NCBI GenBank assembly: GCA_036494465.1
Contig: DASXOJ010000168.1
Span: forward strand, 1-64,000
From: CAJCJE01 sp036494465
GTDB lineage: Bacteria > Actinomycetota > Actinomycetes > Mycobacteriales > Pseudonocardiaceae
Direction of reading: 5' to 3'
Length of the DNA stretch: 64,000 nucleotides
Made by a program: the position numbers and the translations under genes. The notes below the pieces were generated by a model. It saw only the letters and a list, made by a program, of their open reading frames with translations, searched no databases and was not told the DNA's origin. Shown piece by piece: positions 8,420 to 15,850 of the stretch (its first letter is position 1; every line of letters starts with the position of its first letter).

Positions 8420-8787
8420 GCGGGCCGCGCGGAGTTGACACCCTGGCTGATCGCCGTAGCGGATTCCCGGTATCGACGCGGTGCGAGTGATCACCGTCTG
8501 CTGCCCGCGCCAGGACTGTTCAACGCTTCCTTGCACTATCTGGACGCGACAGTCGACTTCGACGTTTTTCGCGCGTGCTCACCCGGGTTTACCGGACCAC
8601 CGGCGAGTGCTCTTACCGAGCATCCGTGGTGACTCCGCCGGTGGTCCGGTTCGATGGCGACTCGACAACCGGTGGGCCGACCACGACTTCCCTGCGCGAC
8701 GGATTTCCTTGTCTGGGCAATATCTGCGCCAAGGTGATCGCAGGGCAGGACTGGCGAAAGCGGGACCGCGCGCCGGATAGACGCAAG
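8420..8787. other. Gene-free stretch between tetR and the tRNA
   Basis: No reading frame here has recognisable protein character. It contains a perfect 15-bp inverted repeat (separate entry) but no other clear signal. Confidence 0.5.
8591..8650. repeat. Perfect 15-bp inverted repeat with a structured 30-nt loop
   Basis: Arms ACCGGACCACCGGCG (8591-8605) and CGCCGGTGGTCCGGT (8636-8650) are exact reverse complements. Inside the loop TGCTC (8608-8612) pairs with GAGCA (8618-8622). No T-run follows on either strand. It could be a bidirectional terminator, the end of an uncharted RNA or a short interspersed repeat; position alone does not decide. Confidence 0.7.
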
Positions 8788-8823
8788 GAGGCCCCTCGTC
8801 AGGTTTCGCGGGTGAGGGGCCTC
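8788..8823 (-). terminator. Hairpin terminator downstream of the tRNA
   Basis: Arms GAGGCCCCTC (8788-8797) and GAGGGGCCTC (8814-8823) are perfect and GC-rich, with a 16-nt loop. It lies 20 nt beyond the 3' end of the minus-strand tRNA. It lacks a long U tract, which is common in actinobacteria. Confidence 0.75.
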
Positions 8824-8843
8824 ATTTGGCACGTCTGAAGACG

Positions 8844-8917
8844 TGCCCCTGGTCAGACTCGAACTGACACTGGACGGATTTTGAGTCCGCTGCCTCTGCC
8901 GATTGGGCTACAGGGGC
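8844..8917 (-). tRNA. tRNA with CAA anticodon (Leu by codon), class I fold with short variable loop
   Basis: A 74-nt cloverleaf reads cleanly on the minus strand: acceptor GCCCCTG/CAGGGGC, a 3-bp D stem, anticodon stem GCGGA/TCCGT with loop CTCAAAA (anticodon CAA), a 5-nt variable loop (CCAGT), T stem GTCAG/CTGAC with loop TTCGAGT, and discriminator A. CCA is not encoded. Canonical bacterial tRNA-Leu has a long variable arm (class II). This one does not, so the CAA anticodon predicts UUG/Leu decoding but leucyl-tRNA synthetase recognition is uncertain. It has its own terminator and is divergent from bioB. Confidence 0.88.
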
Positions 8918-9080
8918 CAGGTCACACGGTGTGTGACTGTGCCGGATGAGCTTACCGTGCGTGATTCGGCGGGGCGCGTGCGGGCCGGATTCCAGCGGGG
9001 CGCTAGGCCGGGTGGGGATGATGAACGCCACGCTGCGACTCGTGGTCGGCGGCTTGCCTGAGGGAAGGAAGCTCTCCAAG

Positions 9081-10184
9081 ATGCCCGGTATGACACGGAC
9101 CGACCTCGATGCCCTGCTCACGTCGATCATGGACAAGGCGCTGCGCCGGGAACAGCCCAGTCGCGACGAGTTGCTTGGCGTGCTCGCGACCGACGACGAC
9201 GACATCCTCGACGTGGTCGCGGCGGCGTCGCGGGTGCGGCGGCGGTTCTTCGAGCGGCGGGTGAAGCTGAACTTCCTGGTCAACATGAAGAGCGGGTTGT
9301 GCCCTGAGGACTGTTTCTACTGTTCGCAGCGGCTCGGTTCGACGGCCGAGATCATGAAGTACTCGTGGATCGGCGCGGACGAGGCGGTCGACAACGCGAA
9401 CCGGGCGATCGCGGCGGGCGCGAAGCGGGTGTGTCTGGTGGCGAGTGGGCGGGGACCCGCTGATCGGGACATCGACCGGGTGTCGGCGACGGTGGGCGCG
9501 ATCAAGGGTGCGGCGCCGGATGTCGAGGTGTGCGTGTGTCTGGGGCTGCTCAAGCCGGGGCAGGCGGAGCGGCTGCGCGAGGCGGGCGCGGACGCCTACA
9601 ACCACAACCTGAACACGAGCGCCGAGAACTACGCGGACATCTGCACGACGCACACGTTCGACGATCGGGTCGCCACCGTGACCGACGCCAAGCAGGCGGG
9701 CCTCTCGCCGTGTTCCGGCGCGATTTTCGGCATGGGGGAGTCGGACGATGACGTGGCCGGGGTGGCGTTGGCGCTGCGCGAGCTGGATCCGGATTCGGTG
9801 CCGGTGAACTTCCTGATCCCGTTCGAGGGCACCCCGTTGGGCGGCCGGTGGGATCTGACGCCGCACCGCTGCCTGCGCATTCTGGCGATGTTCCGATTCC
9901 TGTTCCCGGATGTCGAGGTCCGGTTGGCGGGCGGGCGCGAGATCCACCTGCGCGGTTTGCAGCCGTTGGCCTTGCACGTGGTCAACTCGATCTTCCTTGG
10001 CGACTACCTGACCAGCGAGGGGCAGCCGGGCGCCGAGGATCTGAAGATGATCGCGGACGCGGGGTTCGTGGTGGAGAGCGCGCAGGAACAGACGTTGCCT
10101 GCCAACCGAGAGGACGGAGCCCGGCATGATCTGGTCGCGGTGCGCAGGCGGGGCGCGGGATCCGACCTGCCTGCGAACACCTGA
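9081..10184 (+). CDS. bioB: Biotin synthase (radical SAM)
   Basis: Converts dethiobiotin to biotin by radical-SAM sulfur insertion in the cytosol. The radical cluster motif is GLCPEDCFYCSQ (Cys 74, 78 and 81 of the 367-residue form). Further BioB blocks are present: YNHNLNTS, FGMGESDDD and VNFLIPFEGTPL, with Arg in VRLAGGREIHLR for the auxiliary 2Fe-2S cluster. ATG 9081 is chosen because GGGAAGG lies about 11 nt upstream. ATG 9090 is also possible; the longer open frame to 8946 runs back into the tRNA promoter. No other biotin gene is adjacent, so it stands alone here. Confidence 0.93.
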   Translation: MPGMTRTDLDALLTSIMDKALRREQPSRDELLGVLATDDDDILDVVAAASRVRRRFFERRVKLNFLVNMKSGLCPEDCFYCSQRLGSTAEIMKYSWIGADEAVDNANRAIAAGAKRVCLVASGRGPADRDIDRVSATVGAIKGAAPDVEVCVCLGLLKPGQAERLREAGADAYNHNLNTSAENYADICTTHTFDDRVATVTDAKQAGLSPCSGAIFGMGESDDDVAGVALALRELDPDSVPVNFLIPFEGTPLGGRWDLTPHRCLRILAMFRFLFPDVEVRLAGGREIHLRGLQPLALHVVNSIFLGDYLTSEGQPGAEDLKMIADAGFVVESAQEQTLPANREDGARHDLVAVRRRGAGSDLPANT

Positions 10185-10193
10185 CGAACCAGC

Positions 10194-11021
10194 TCAGCGG
10201 TCGCGGAGCAGTTCGACGACCGGGGCGAACGTGTCCATGTGCTGGCCGTTGAGGGTGAGGTAGGAGTAGCCGAGTTCGTCGCGGCGGCGCTGGATCTCGT
10301 CGGCCATCTCGTGGGGCGTGCCGGTCAGCACGAACAGCGAGTTGTTGGCGATCAGTGACGTGGCGTCCGTGCCGACGATGGCTTCGAGCGCGGGGTTCAT
10401 GGCGTCGCCGATGACCAGGATGTTCATGCTGAACTCGATCTCGTCGGCGCGTTCGCCTGCCGCGTCCCGGGTTTCGTCGACCAGTTTGCGGACGTCGGCC
10501 CGGCTGGCGAAGGGCGGGTGCGGCAGGGTGACGATGTCGGCGACCTCGCCTGCGAGCGCCCGGGAGCGGGGCCCGCCCGCCGCGATCAGCACCGGGGTGC
10601 GGGCTTCGGTGTCGAGGGCGCGCAGGTGCTCGACGGTGTCCCGGACCCGCGCGAGTCGTTGGCCTGGCGTGGTTTCCGGCAGACCGGCCTCCTCGACGAC
10701 CTGCCGGTTCATCCATGGGTTGCCGGTGCCGATGCCGAGCTCGAACCGGTTGTCGGTCAACGCGGTCAGGCTGTGCGCCTCCCAGGCCGCGATCCTCGGC
10801 GGCCGGGCGGTGCTGGCCAGCACGAATGTGCTCACCCGAAGGTCCGTGGTCACGCTGGCCGCGACCGCGAGCGCCGGTAGCGGCGCGAGCAGCTGCATGC
10901 CGTCCGGCATCAACAAGGTGTCGTAGCCGAGTTCCTCGGTGCGCCGGGCCTGCGCCCGCCATTCCGCGCCGCTGTTGGTCCGCTGCGCGATCAGGCCGAA
11001 CCGGAAACGTCGATCCCCCAT
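10194..11021 (-). CDS. LLM-class (luciferase-like, F420-type) oxidoreductase
   Basis: A TIM-barrel of the bacterial luciferase-like family, 276 residues. It has RFRFGLIAQR at the first strand, FELGIGTGNPWMNRQ, and the phosphate-binding VLIAAGGPRSRALA block. Such proteins use F420 (or FMN) to oxidise or reduce an unknown substrate. Start MGDRRFRF at 11021 has GGAAAGGA 8 nt upstream. An ATG at 11042 overlaps the upstream tetR stop as ATGA and would add seven residues. It is co-transcribed with that TetR gene and probably under its control. Confidence 0.83.
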   Translation of the reverse strand: MGDRRFRFGLIAQRTNSGAEWRAQARRTEELGYDTLLMPDGMQLLAPLPALAVAASVTTDLRVSTFVLASTARPPRIAAWEAHSLTALTDNRFELGIGTGNPWMNRQVVEEAGLPETTPGQRLARVRDTVEHLRALDTEARTPVLIAAGGPRSRALAGEVADIVTLPHPPFASRADVRKLVDETRDAAGERADEIEFSMNILVIGDAMNPALEAIVGTDATSLIANNSLFVLTGTPHEMADEIQRRRDELGYSYLTLNGQHMDTFAPVVELLRDR

Positions 11022-11038
11022 GGCGATGTCCTTTCCAT

Positions 11039-11539
11039 TCATTCGTCGAACAGGGTGGTCAGTTGATCGAATGCGGCGGTCGCCGTGTCGGGATTGAGCT
11101 GCACACCGTTGACCACCGCGATCACCAGTTCGACCGCGCCCGGTGTGCCCGCTTCCCCGAGCAGGTCGGACAACCAGGCCCGGTAGACGGTTTCGTGGCG
11201 GGCGATGACCGCACGGACCTCGGGGTCGCGGCGGGCGCGGAGTTGCAGTTCCACGGTCACCACGAACACTTCCGGCCTGGTCAGCGCGATGGTGCGCATG
11301 TGGTCGAGGTAGACGCGCAGGGTGTGCGCGGGTGGCGTGCTCGCGAACTGGCTGATCGCGTAGTCGGTGACCGCGGCGACGATGTGCTGCTTGGTGGGGA
11401 AGTAGTGGTGCAGCGTCGACTGGTCCACGCCCACCTCGGCGGCGATCTGCCGCAGCCGCAACCCCTCGAAGCCGACGGCCGCGATCTGCTGGAACGCCGC
11501 GTGGACGATCTCGGCACAGCGACTGGTGCGATCAAACAC
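11039..11539 (-). CDS. TetR-family transcriptional regulator
   Basis: A short (166-residue) TetR regulator. The HTH reads IVHAAFQQIAAVGFEGLRLR, then IAAEVGVDQSTLHHYFPTKQ. The ligand domain is shorter than usual. A perfect palindrome lies 18 bp upstream of the start, so it is probably self-regulating, and it heads a two-gene operon with the LLM oxidoreductase (overlap or 17-nt gap depending on that gene's start). The ligand is unknown. Confidence 0.87.
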   Translation of the reverse strand: MFDRTSRCAEIVHAAFQQIAAVGFEGLRLRQIAAEVGVDQSTLHHYFPTKQHIVAAVTDYAISQFASTPPAHTLRVYLDHMRTIALTRPEVFVVTVELQLRARRDPEVRAVIARHETVYRAWLSDLLGEAGTPGAVELVIAVVNGVQLNPDTATAAFDQLTTLFDE

Positions 11540-11556
11540 GACAAACCTTACTCTTT

Positions 11557-11578
11557 CTCCATCAACTGATTGATGGAG
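11557..11578. promoter_or_regulatory. TetR operator
   Basis: CTCCATCAA-CTGA-TTGATGGAG, with perfect 9-bp arms, lies 18 bp upstream of the tetR start (ATG 11539). It is positioned to block the tetR-LLM promoter, and possibly affects the divergent gene at 11679. Confidence 0.85.
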
Positions 11579-11678
11579 TCTGCCACAGGTCGTCCGATGA
11601 CCGAAACCGGTTTTCGCCAGAATGTCCTCAATGGACGATCATCGGCGTCGACGTGGTGATTTTCGCTACCATGGGCTG

Positions 11679-12416
11679 GTGACCGATTTCGACTCGTCCA
11701 GCATGCGGATCAGCGACGCCGATCGGGAATCGGCCATGACCGCGCTCGGCGAACACATGAGCATCGGACGGCTGACCGTCGACGAGTACGGCGAGCGAGC
11801 CGCGCAGGTGGCCGCCGCCAAGACCAGGCAGGAACTGTTCGCGCAGTTCACCGACCTGCCGCAACCGTGGCCGACGCTGGTCGGCCCCGGCACGACCACC
11901 GCGATGCCTGCGCCTCAGCCCGCCGCCGCGCCGGTGATGCGCTCGCGCGCGAGGACTGGCGCGACCGTTGCCGCGCTGATCCCGGTCACCTGGGTGGCCG
12001 CCGTGCTGGTCGGCATCATCACCGGCTACTGGGCCGTTTTGCTGATCCCGGTGCTGCTGACCGTGTTCGGCGCGGTGCTGCTCGGTCGCGGCGTACGCCG
12101 ACTCGGCCGGCGCGTGGCAGGCAACTTCAACCAGGCCACCGGTTTCACCGGATTCACCGGCGACTGGGCCCGCCGCGACTACCAGTACGAAGACGACGAG
12201 GGCTACGACGGATCCGGCCGCTACGACCGGCATGCCGCGCGCTGGGAACGCCGCGCCGCCCGCCATACGCAGCGCGAGGGCTGGCGGGCCGGGTCGATCG
12301 GTCAGATGATCAGCGCCGAGATCGAACGCGGCATGCGGGGCGGCTACGGCTACGGACGCGGCAACTACGGCAGGGGTGGCCAGTACCGTCGCCACCACGG
12401 TCGCCGCTACCGCTGA
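11679..12416 (+). CDS. DUF1707 (SHOCT-like) membrane protein
   Basis: Begins with a DUF1707 domain (MRISDADRESAMTALGEHMS, then GRLTVDEYGERAAQVAAAK), common at the N-terminus of actinobacterial membrane and regulatory proteins. A proline/alanine linker follows, then two adjacent hydrophobic helices (ATVAALIPVTWVAAVLVGI and YWAVLLIPVLLTVFGAVLL), and a Tyr/Arg/Gly-rich basic tail ending in GYGRGNYGRGGQYRRHHGRR. The likely start is GTG 11679, which puts the DUF at the beginning; ATG/GTG codons further up lack support. The function is unknown. The basic tail might bind nucleic acid or lipid (inference). Confidence 0.75.
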   Translation: MTDFDSSSMRISDADRESAMTALGEHMSIGRLTVDEYGERAAQVAAAKTRQELFAQFTDLPQPWPTLVGPGTTTAMPAPQPAAAPVMRSRARTGATVAALIPVTWVAAVLVGIITGYWAVLLIPVLLTVFGAVLLGRGVRRLGRRVAGNFNQATGFTGFTGDWARRDYQYEDDEGYDGSGRYDRHAARWERRAARHTQREGWRAGSIGQMISAEIERGMRGGYGYGRGNYGRGGQYRRHHGRRYR

Positions 12417-12479
12417 TCCAACTCACGAAGACGATCTCGAATTGGCCTGGTGAGCTGGGAAAACAGGTAAAATCGGGGC

Positions 12480-13178
12480 ATGGGGAACCATGATGTCCGC
12501 ACCGTCGAAAACCTGCTCGACCTGCTCGACCAACTCTTCGAGTCCGCCCCTGATCGCTGGGACCGGTTCTATGCCGACCGGGACCGTGCGGTCCCGTTCT
12601 TCGCGGCGAAACCGGACGAGAACCTGGTCGCCTACGTCGAACGCGGCCTGATCCAGCCGGGCAGAGCACTCGACCTCGGCTGCGGACCCGGCCGCAACGC
12701 CCTCTACCTCGCCTCGGCCGGTTTCGAAGTGGACGCCGTCGATCTCTCGCCCGCCGCCATCGACTGGGCCCGGCAGCGCGCGGACGAAGCAGGCGCGTCG
12801 ATCCGGTTCCACCAGGGCGACGCCTTCCGGCTGCCCGAACTCACCGGTCCCTATGACCTGGTCTACGACTCCGGCTGTTTCCACCACCTGCCACCGCACC
12901 GCAGGATCAGCCACCTCGCGCTGGTGAACCGGGTGCTCGTGCCCGGCGGCCACTTCGGGTTGACCTGCTTCGTCACCGAGGAATGCACCGACCGGCCGGA
13001 CCTCGACTACTACCGCACCCCGGCCCTCGACGGCGGCCTGGGCTACTCGCCTGCCGAACTGCGCGCGATCTTCACCGGCCTTACCGAGGTCGAACTGCGC
13101 CGCATGCGCGAACTGCCCGATGACGACCCGCGCATGGGCGTGCCGTTCCTGTGGACCGCGCTGTTCGCGAACCCCTAG
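12480..13178 (+). CDS. Class I SAM-dependent methyltransferase
   Basis: A 232-residue methyltransferase with SAM motif I DLGCGPGRNALYLA, the acidic motif II end (VDAVDLSP) and motif IV YDLVYDSGCFHHLPP. The pattern is close to TehB/TPMT-like small-molecule methyltransferases. The substrate cannot be told. It is followed after 9 bp by a MarR-type regulator on the same strand, suggesting a two-gene operon. Confidence 0.85.
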   Translation: MGNHDVRTVENLLDLLDQLFESAPDRWDRFYADRDRAVPFFAAKPDENLVAYVERGLIQPGRALDLGCGPGRNALYLASAGFEVDAVDLSPAAIDWARQRADEAGASIRFHQGDAFRLPELTGPYDLVYDSGCFHHLPPHRRISHLALVNRVLVPGGHFGLTCFVTEECTDRPDLDYYRTPALDGGLGYSPAELRAIFTGLTEVELRRMRELPDDDPRMGVPFLWTALFANP

Positions 13179-13187
13179 CCTTGCGCG

Positions 13188-13670
13188 GTGGAACCCGACG
13201 TCAACGAGGTGGCCGCCGCGCTGCGGATCAGCATCGGCCTGCTGCGCAGGCAGTTGAGCCAGGTGCCGACCGACAGCGCGCTCAGCCTGCCCGAGGTCGC
13301 CGCCATGGCCAGGCTCGACCGCGGCGGCCCGACGACCGCCGCGGAGCTGGCCAGAGCCGAGCAGATCAGCCCGCAGTCCATGAGCAACACGTTGTGCGGG
13401 CTGAAGGATCGCGGCTACGTCGAGTCGAAACCCGACCCCAAGGACGGCAGACGCGCGGTGCTCTCGCCGACCCCGGAAGGTCTCGCCGCGTTGTGGCAGC
13501 GCAACAGGGCCCGCACCGAATGGCTCGGCGCGGCCCTCGCCGCCGAGTTCAGCGCGGACGAACTGCGCCAGTTGCAGTCGATCACGCCGTTGATCAGCCG
13601 CCTCGCCCTGCGCGTGTCCGACCGGACCGACGACAGGGCCGCGAACCGGGTCAGTAACCGGGATCGCTGA
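13188..13670 (+). CDS. MarR-family transcriptional regulator
   Basis: A 160-residue MarR protein starting at GTG 13188. The wHTH is at about 45-105 (TTAAELARAEQISPQSMSN, then LKDRGYVESKPDPKDGRRAV with the wing Asp-x-Arg). Its last 20 bp overlap the 3' end of the convergent aminopeptidase gene. It probably regulates the methyltransferase upstream, or itself. No palindrome is obvious in the 9-bp spacer, so the operator would lie before the operon. Confidence 0.85.
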   Translation: MEPDVNEVAAALRISIGLLRRQLSQVPTDSALSLPEVAAMARLDRGGPTTAAELARAEQISPQSMSNTLCGLKDRGYVESKPDPKDGRRAVLSPTPEGLAALWQRNRARTEWLGAALAAEFSADELRQLQSITPLISRLALRVSDRTDDRAANRVSNRDR

Positions 13671-15063
13671 CCCAGCGCTCGACCCCGTCCACGGTGATCG
13701 GCAGCGCCGCCGACATCACCCGGTTGCCGTCCTTGGTCACCACCAGGTCGTCCTCGATCCGCACGCCGATGCCGCGCAGCTCCGGCGGCACGGTCCCGTC
13801 GTGCGGGTGGAAGTACAGACCCGGCTCGACGGTCAGCGCCATGCCCTCGGCGAGCGTGCCCTCCTGGTACTTCTCCGCCGACGATCGAGCGCAGTCGTGC
13901 ACGTCCAGCCCGAGGTAGTGGCCGACGCCGCAGACGATGTAGCGCCGGTGGTGCTGTCCCTTGGGCTCCAACGATTCCGCGACGCTGACCGGCAGCAGAC
14001 CCCAGTCGTGCAAGCCTTCCGCGAGCACGCTCATCGCGGTGCGGTGGAACTGCCGGTAGTCCGCGCCCGGCCTGACCTCGTCGATCGCGGCCAGATGCGC
14101 CTTGAGTACCAGCTCGTAGACCTGCTTCTGCGGGTCGCTGAACGAGCCGGACACCGGGAAGGTCCTGGTCACGTCCGCGGTGTAGAAGGTGTTCGCCTCG
14201 ACGCCCGCGTCGAGCAGGATCGCCGCGTCCTCGGTGACCACGCCGTCGTTGCGGGTCCAGTGCAGCACCGGCGCGTGCGGCCCCGCCGCCACGATCGAGC
14301 TGTACCCGACCCCGTTGCCCATCGTGTGCGCGCGCCGGTCGAACGTGCCCTGCAACCAGCGCTCGCCGCCACCGGCGATCGCATCGGGCAACGCCCGCAC
14401 CACGTCCACGAACGCCTGCGTTGTCGCGTCGATCGCGACCTGGAGCTGACCGATCTCCCAGTCGTCCTTGATCCGGCGCAGCTCGGCGAGCACCCGGCGC
14501 AGCTCGGCGTCCGCGCCGATCACCAGTGCGTCCAGCAGCGGCTCGACGCCCCGGGTCGCCTGCGCGACCGGGTAGTGACCGCGCAACGCGCCCGGCAGCT
14601 CCTCGATCGGCCGGCAGTCGATCTCCAACGCCGCCGACCACTCGCGCAACCCCGGCATCGGCCCGTTCCACAGCTCGCCGTCGCGCGCGTTGGCGAAGAA
14701 GTCCGCGTCCGTCGGGCCCGCCGGTTCGCGCAGGTAGAGCGTGGCGTCGTGCCGGTCGCCGCTGGGCTGCATGACCAGTACCGCGCCTTCGGCGTTCGAG
14801 CCGGTCAGCCAGACGAAGTCCGAGTCCGGGCGGAACGCGTAGTCCGTGTCGTTGGCCCGCACCGGTGCCCGGCCGGCCGCGACCGCGATCCGCGCGCCAG
14901 GAAACGCATGCGAGAGCTTGGCCCGGTGCTCGGCGGCGGCACGCGCCTGACCTGGCACGTTCGGCGCCCGTCGATCAGCGTCGCCCCAACCGCCCGCGAC
15001 GAAGTCCCGGAAACCGGGAGCCGCGCTCAGATTGCTGGGATCGCGGCGCGCGGGGCGGCTCAT
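13651..15063 (-). CDS. pepP: Xaa-Pro aminopeptidase (M24B)
   Basis: Cytosolic dimetal peptidase that removes an N-terminal residue from X-Pro peptides. It has 470 residues, with an N-terminal creatinase-like domain and a C-terminal pita-bread domain. Metal ligands are visible in DAGVE, DVTRTFP, GVGHYLGLDVHD, VEPGLYF and IEDDLVV. AGGAGG lies 6 nt before ATG 15063, which fixes the start against longer forms. It is divergent from the XRE regulator and hydroxyproline operon. Release of proline or hydroxyproline from peptides would feed that pathway, a plausible functional link, and its promoter overlaps the half-site of the XRE operator. Confidence 0.92.
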   Translation of the reverse strand: MSRPARRDPSNLSAAPGFRDFVAGGWGDADRRAPNVPGQARAAAEHRAKLSHAFPGARIAVAAGRAPVRANDTDYAFRPDSDFVWLTGSNAEGAVLVMQPSGDRHDATLYLREPAGPTDADFFANARDGELWNGPMPGLREWSAALEIDCRPIEELPGALRGHYPVAQATRGVEPLLDALVIGADAELRRVLAELRRIKDDWEIGQLQVAIDATTQAFVDVVRALPDAIAGGGERWLQGTFDRRAHTMGNGVGYSSIVAAGPHAPVLHWTRNDGVVTEDAAILLDAGVEANTFYTADVTRTFPVSGSFSDPQKQVYELVLKAHLAAIDEVRPGADYRQFHRTAMSVLAEGLHDWGLLPVSVAESLEPKGQHHRRYIVCGVGHYLGLDVHDCARSSAEKYQEGTLAEGMALTVEPGLYFHPHDGTVPPELRGIGVRIEDDLVVTKDGNRVMSAALPITVDGVERWVSDPGY

Positions 15064-15097
15064 AGGGTCCTCCTGATGCCAGAATGGCCGATCGACA

Positions 15098-15141
15098 CAT
15101 CGAACGACCATACTCCGCTGGTGTTCGGGAAGTCGAACGAT
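15098..15141. promoter_or_regulatory. XRE-regulator operator (autoregulatory) with a half-site
   Basis: GTTCG-N6-CGAAC with a following G (15123-15139) lies just before the regulator's ribosome site. A matching half, TCGAACGAC, occurs at 15100-15108. The full motif recurs exactly before the hydroxyproline operon (15823-15838). Shared sites at both promoters identify this as the XRE protein's operator. Confidence 0.75.
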
Positions 15142-15152
15142 CTGGTGGAGGA

Positions 15153-15776
15153 ATGATGGTGGGCGGTCACAGTGGTCAGGATGGTTCGGTGCGCGACGTG
15201 CTCGCCACCAACCTGCGCAGGGCCAGGGCCGAACGCGGCTTGTCGCTGTCGGAACTGGCGCGCCGCTCCACCATCGGCAAGGCCACCCTGTCCCAGCTCG
15301 AAGCGGGCACCGGCAACCCGACCATCGAGACGGTGTTCAGCCTGTCCCGCGCGCTGGAGCTGCCCATCTCCGACCTGCTCGACCACCGCAGGCCCGCCGG
15401 ACTGACGGTGGTCCGCGCCGCCGAGGTCGAACCGCTCTCCGGCGCGGCCGTGGACCTGCGGCTGCTGCGCAGGCTGGAGGTGGATTCGGCGGTGGTCGAG
15501 GTCTACGACCAGCGGGTCCGGCCGGAGGGTCGGCAGACGTCGTTGGGGCATGTCGGCGTCGAACACACCATCGTGCAGGCCGGTCGGCTCGGCGTCGAGG
15601 TGGGCGGGGAGAGGGTCGAGCTCGACGCGGGCGACTACATCGCGTTCGACGCGGTCGCCCCGCACAGCTACACGGCGCTGGACGGACCGGTGCGATCGGT
15701 GCTGCTCCTGCAGTACCGGGGCGGTCAGCAACCCGACCTCGTCGCCCCGCACCCCACGCCGGACGAGCAGTCCTGA
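15153..15776 (+). CDS. XRE-family regulator with C-terminal cupin
   Basis: A 207-residue regulator with a Cro/C1-type HTH (about 15-72: LRRARAERGLSLSELARRST, then GKATLSQLEAGTGNPTIET), then a small beta-barrel cupin (about 120-195) with paired His and acidic positions (VEHTIVQAG, then AVAPHSY). Such proteins sense a small metabolite in the cupin. Start ATG 15153 has GGTGGAGG upstream. It lies directly before the hydroxyproline operon with the same inverted-repeat operator at both promoters, so it probably senses hydroxyproline or a pathway intermediate. Effector identity is inference. Confidence 0.88.
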   Translation: MMVGGHSGQDGSVRDVLATNLRRARAERGLSLSELARRSTIGKATLSQLEAGTGNPTIETVFSLSRALELPISDLLDHRRPAGLTVVRAAEVEPLSGAAVDLRLLRRLEVDSAVVEVYDQRVRPEGRQTSLGHVGVEHTIVQAGRLGVEVGGERVELDAGDYIAFDAVAPHSYTALDGPVRSVLLLQYRGGQQPDLVAPHPTPDEQS

Positions 15777-15786
15777 CCCCGGGTCG

Positions 15787-15838
15787 TTGACACCTCGCCG
15801 GGCCGGAACTTACGCTCGTGCCGTTCGGTTTGTCGAAC
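15787..15838 (+). promoter_or_regulatory. Promoter and operator of the hydroxyproline operon
   Basis: A sigma70-like -35 TTGACA (15787-15792) and, 18 bp on, TACGCT (15811-15816) as -10. The operator GTTCG-N6-CGAAC (15823-15838), same as before the XRE gene, sits on the expected transcription start, so binding would block initiation. The first gene starts 12 bp after it. Confidence 0.7.
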
Positions 15839-15850
15839 GATAGGGGTCCG

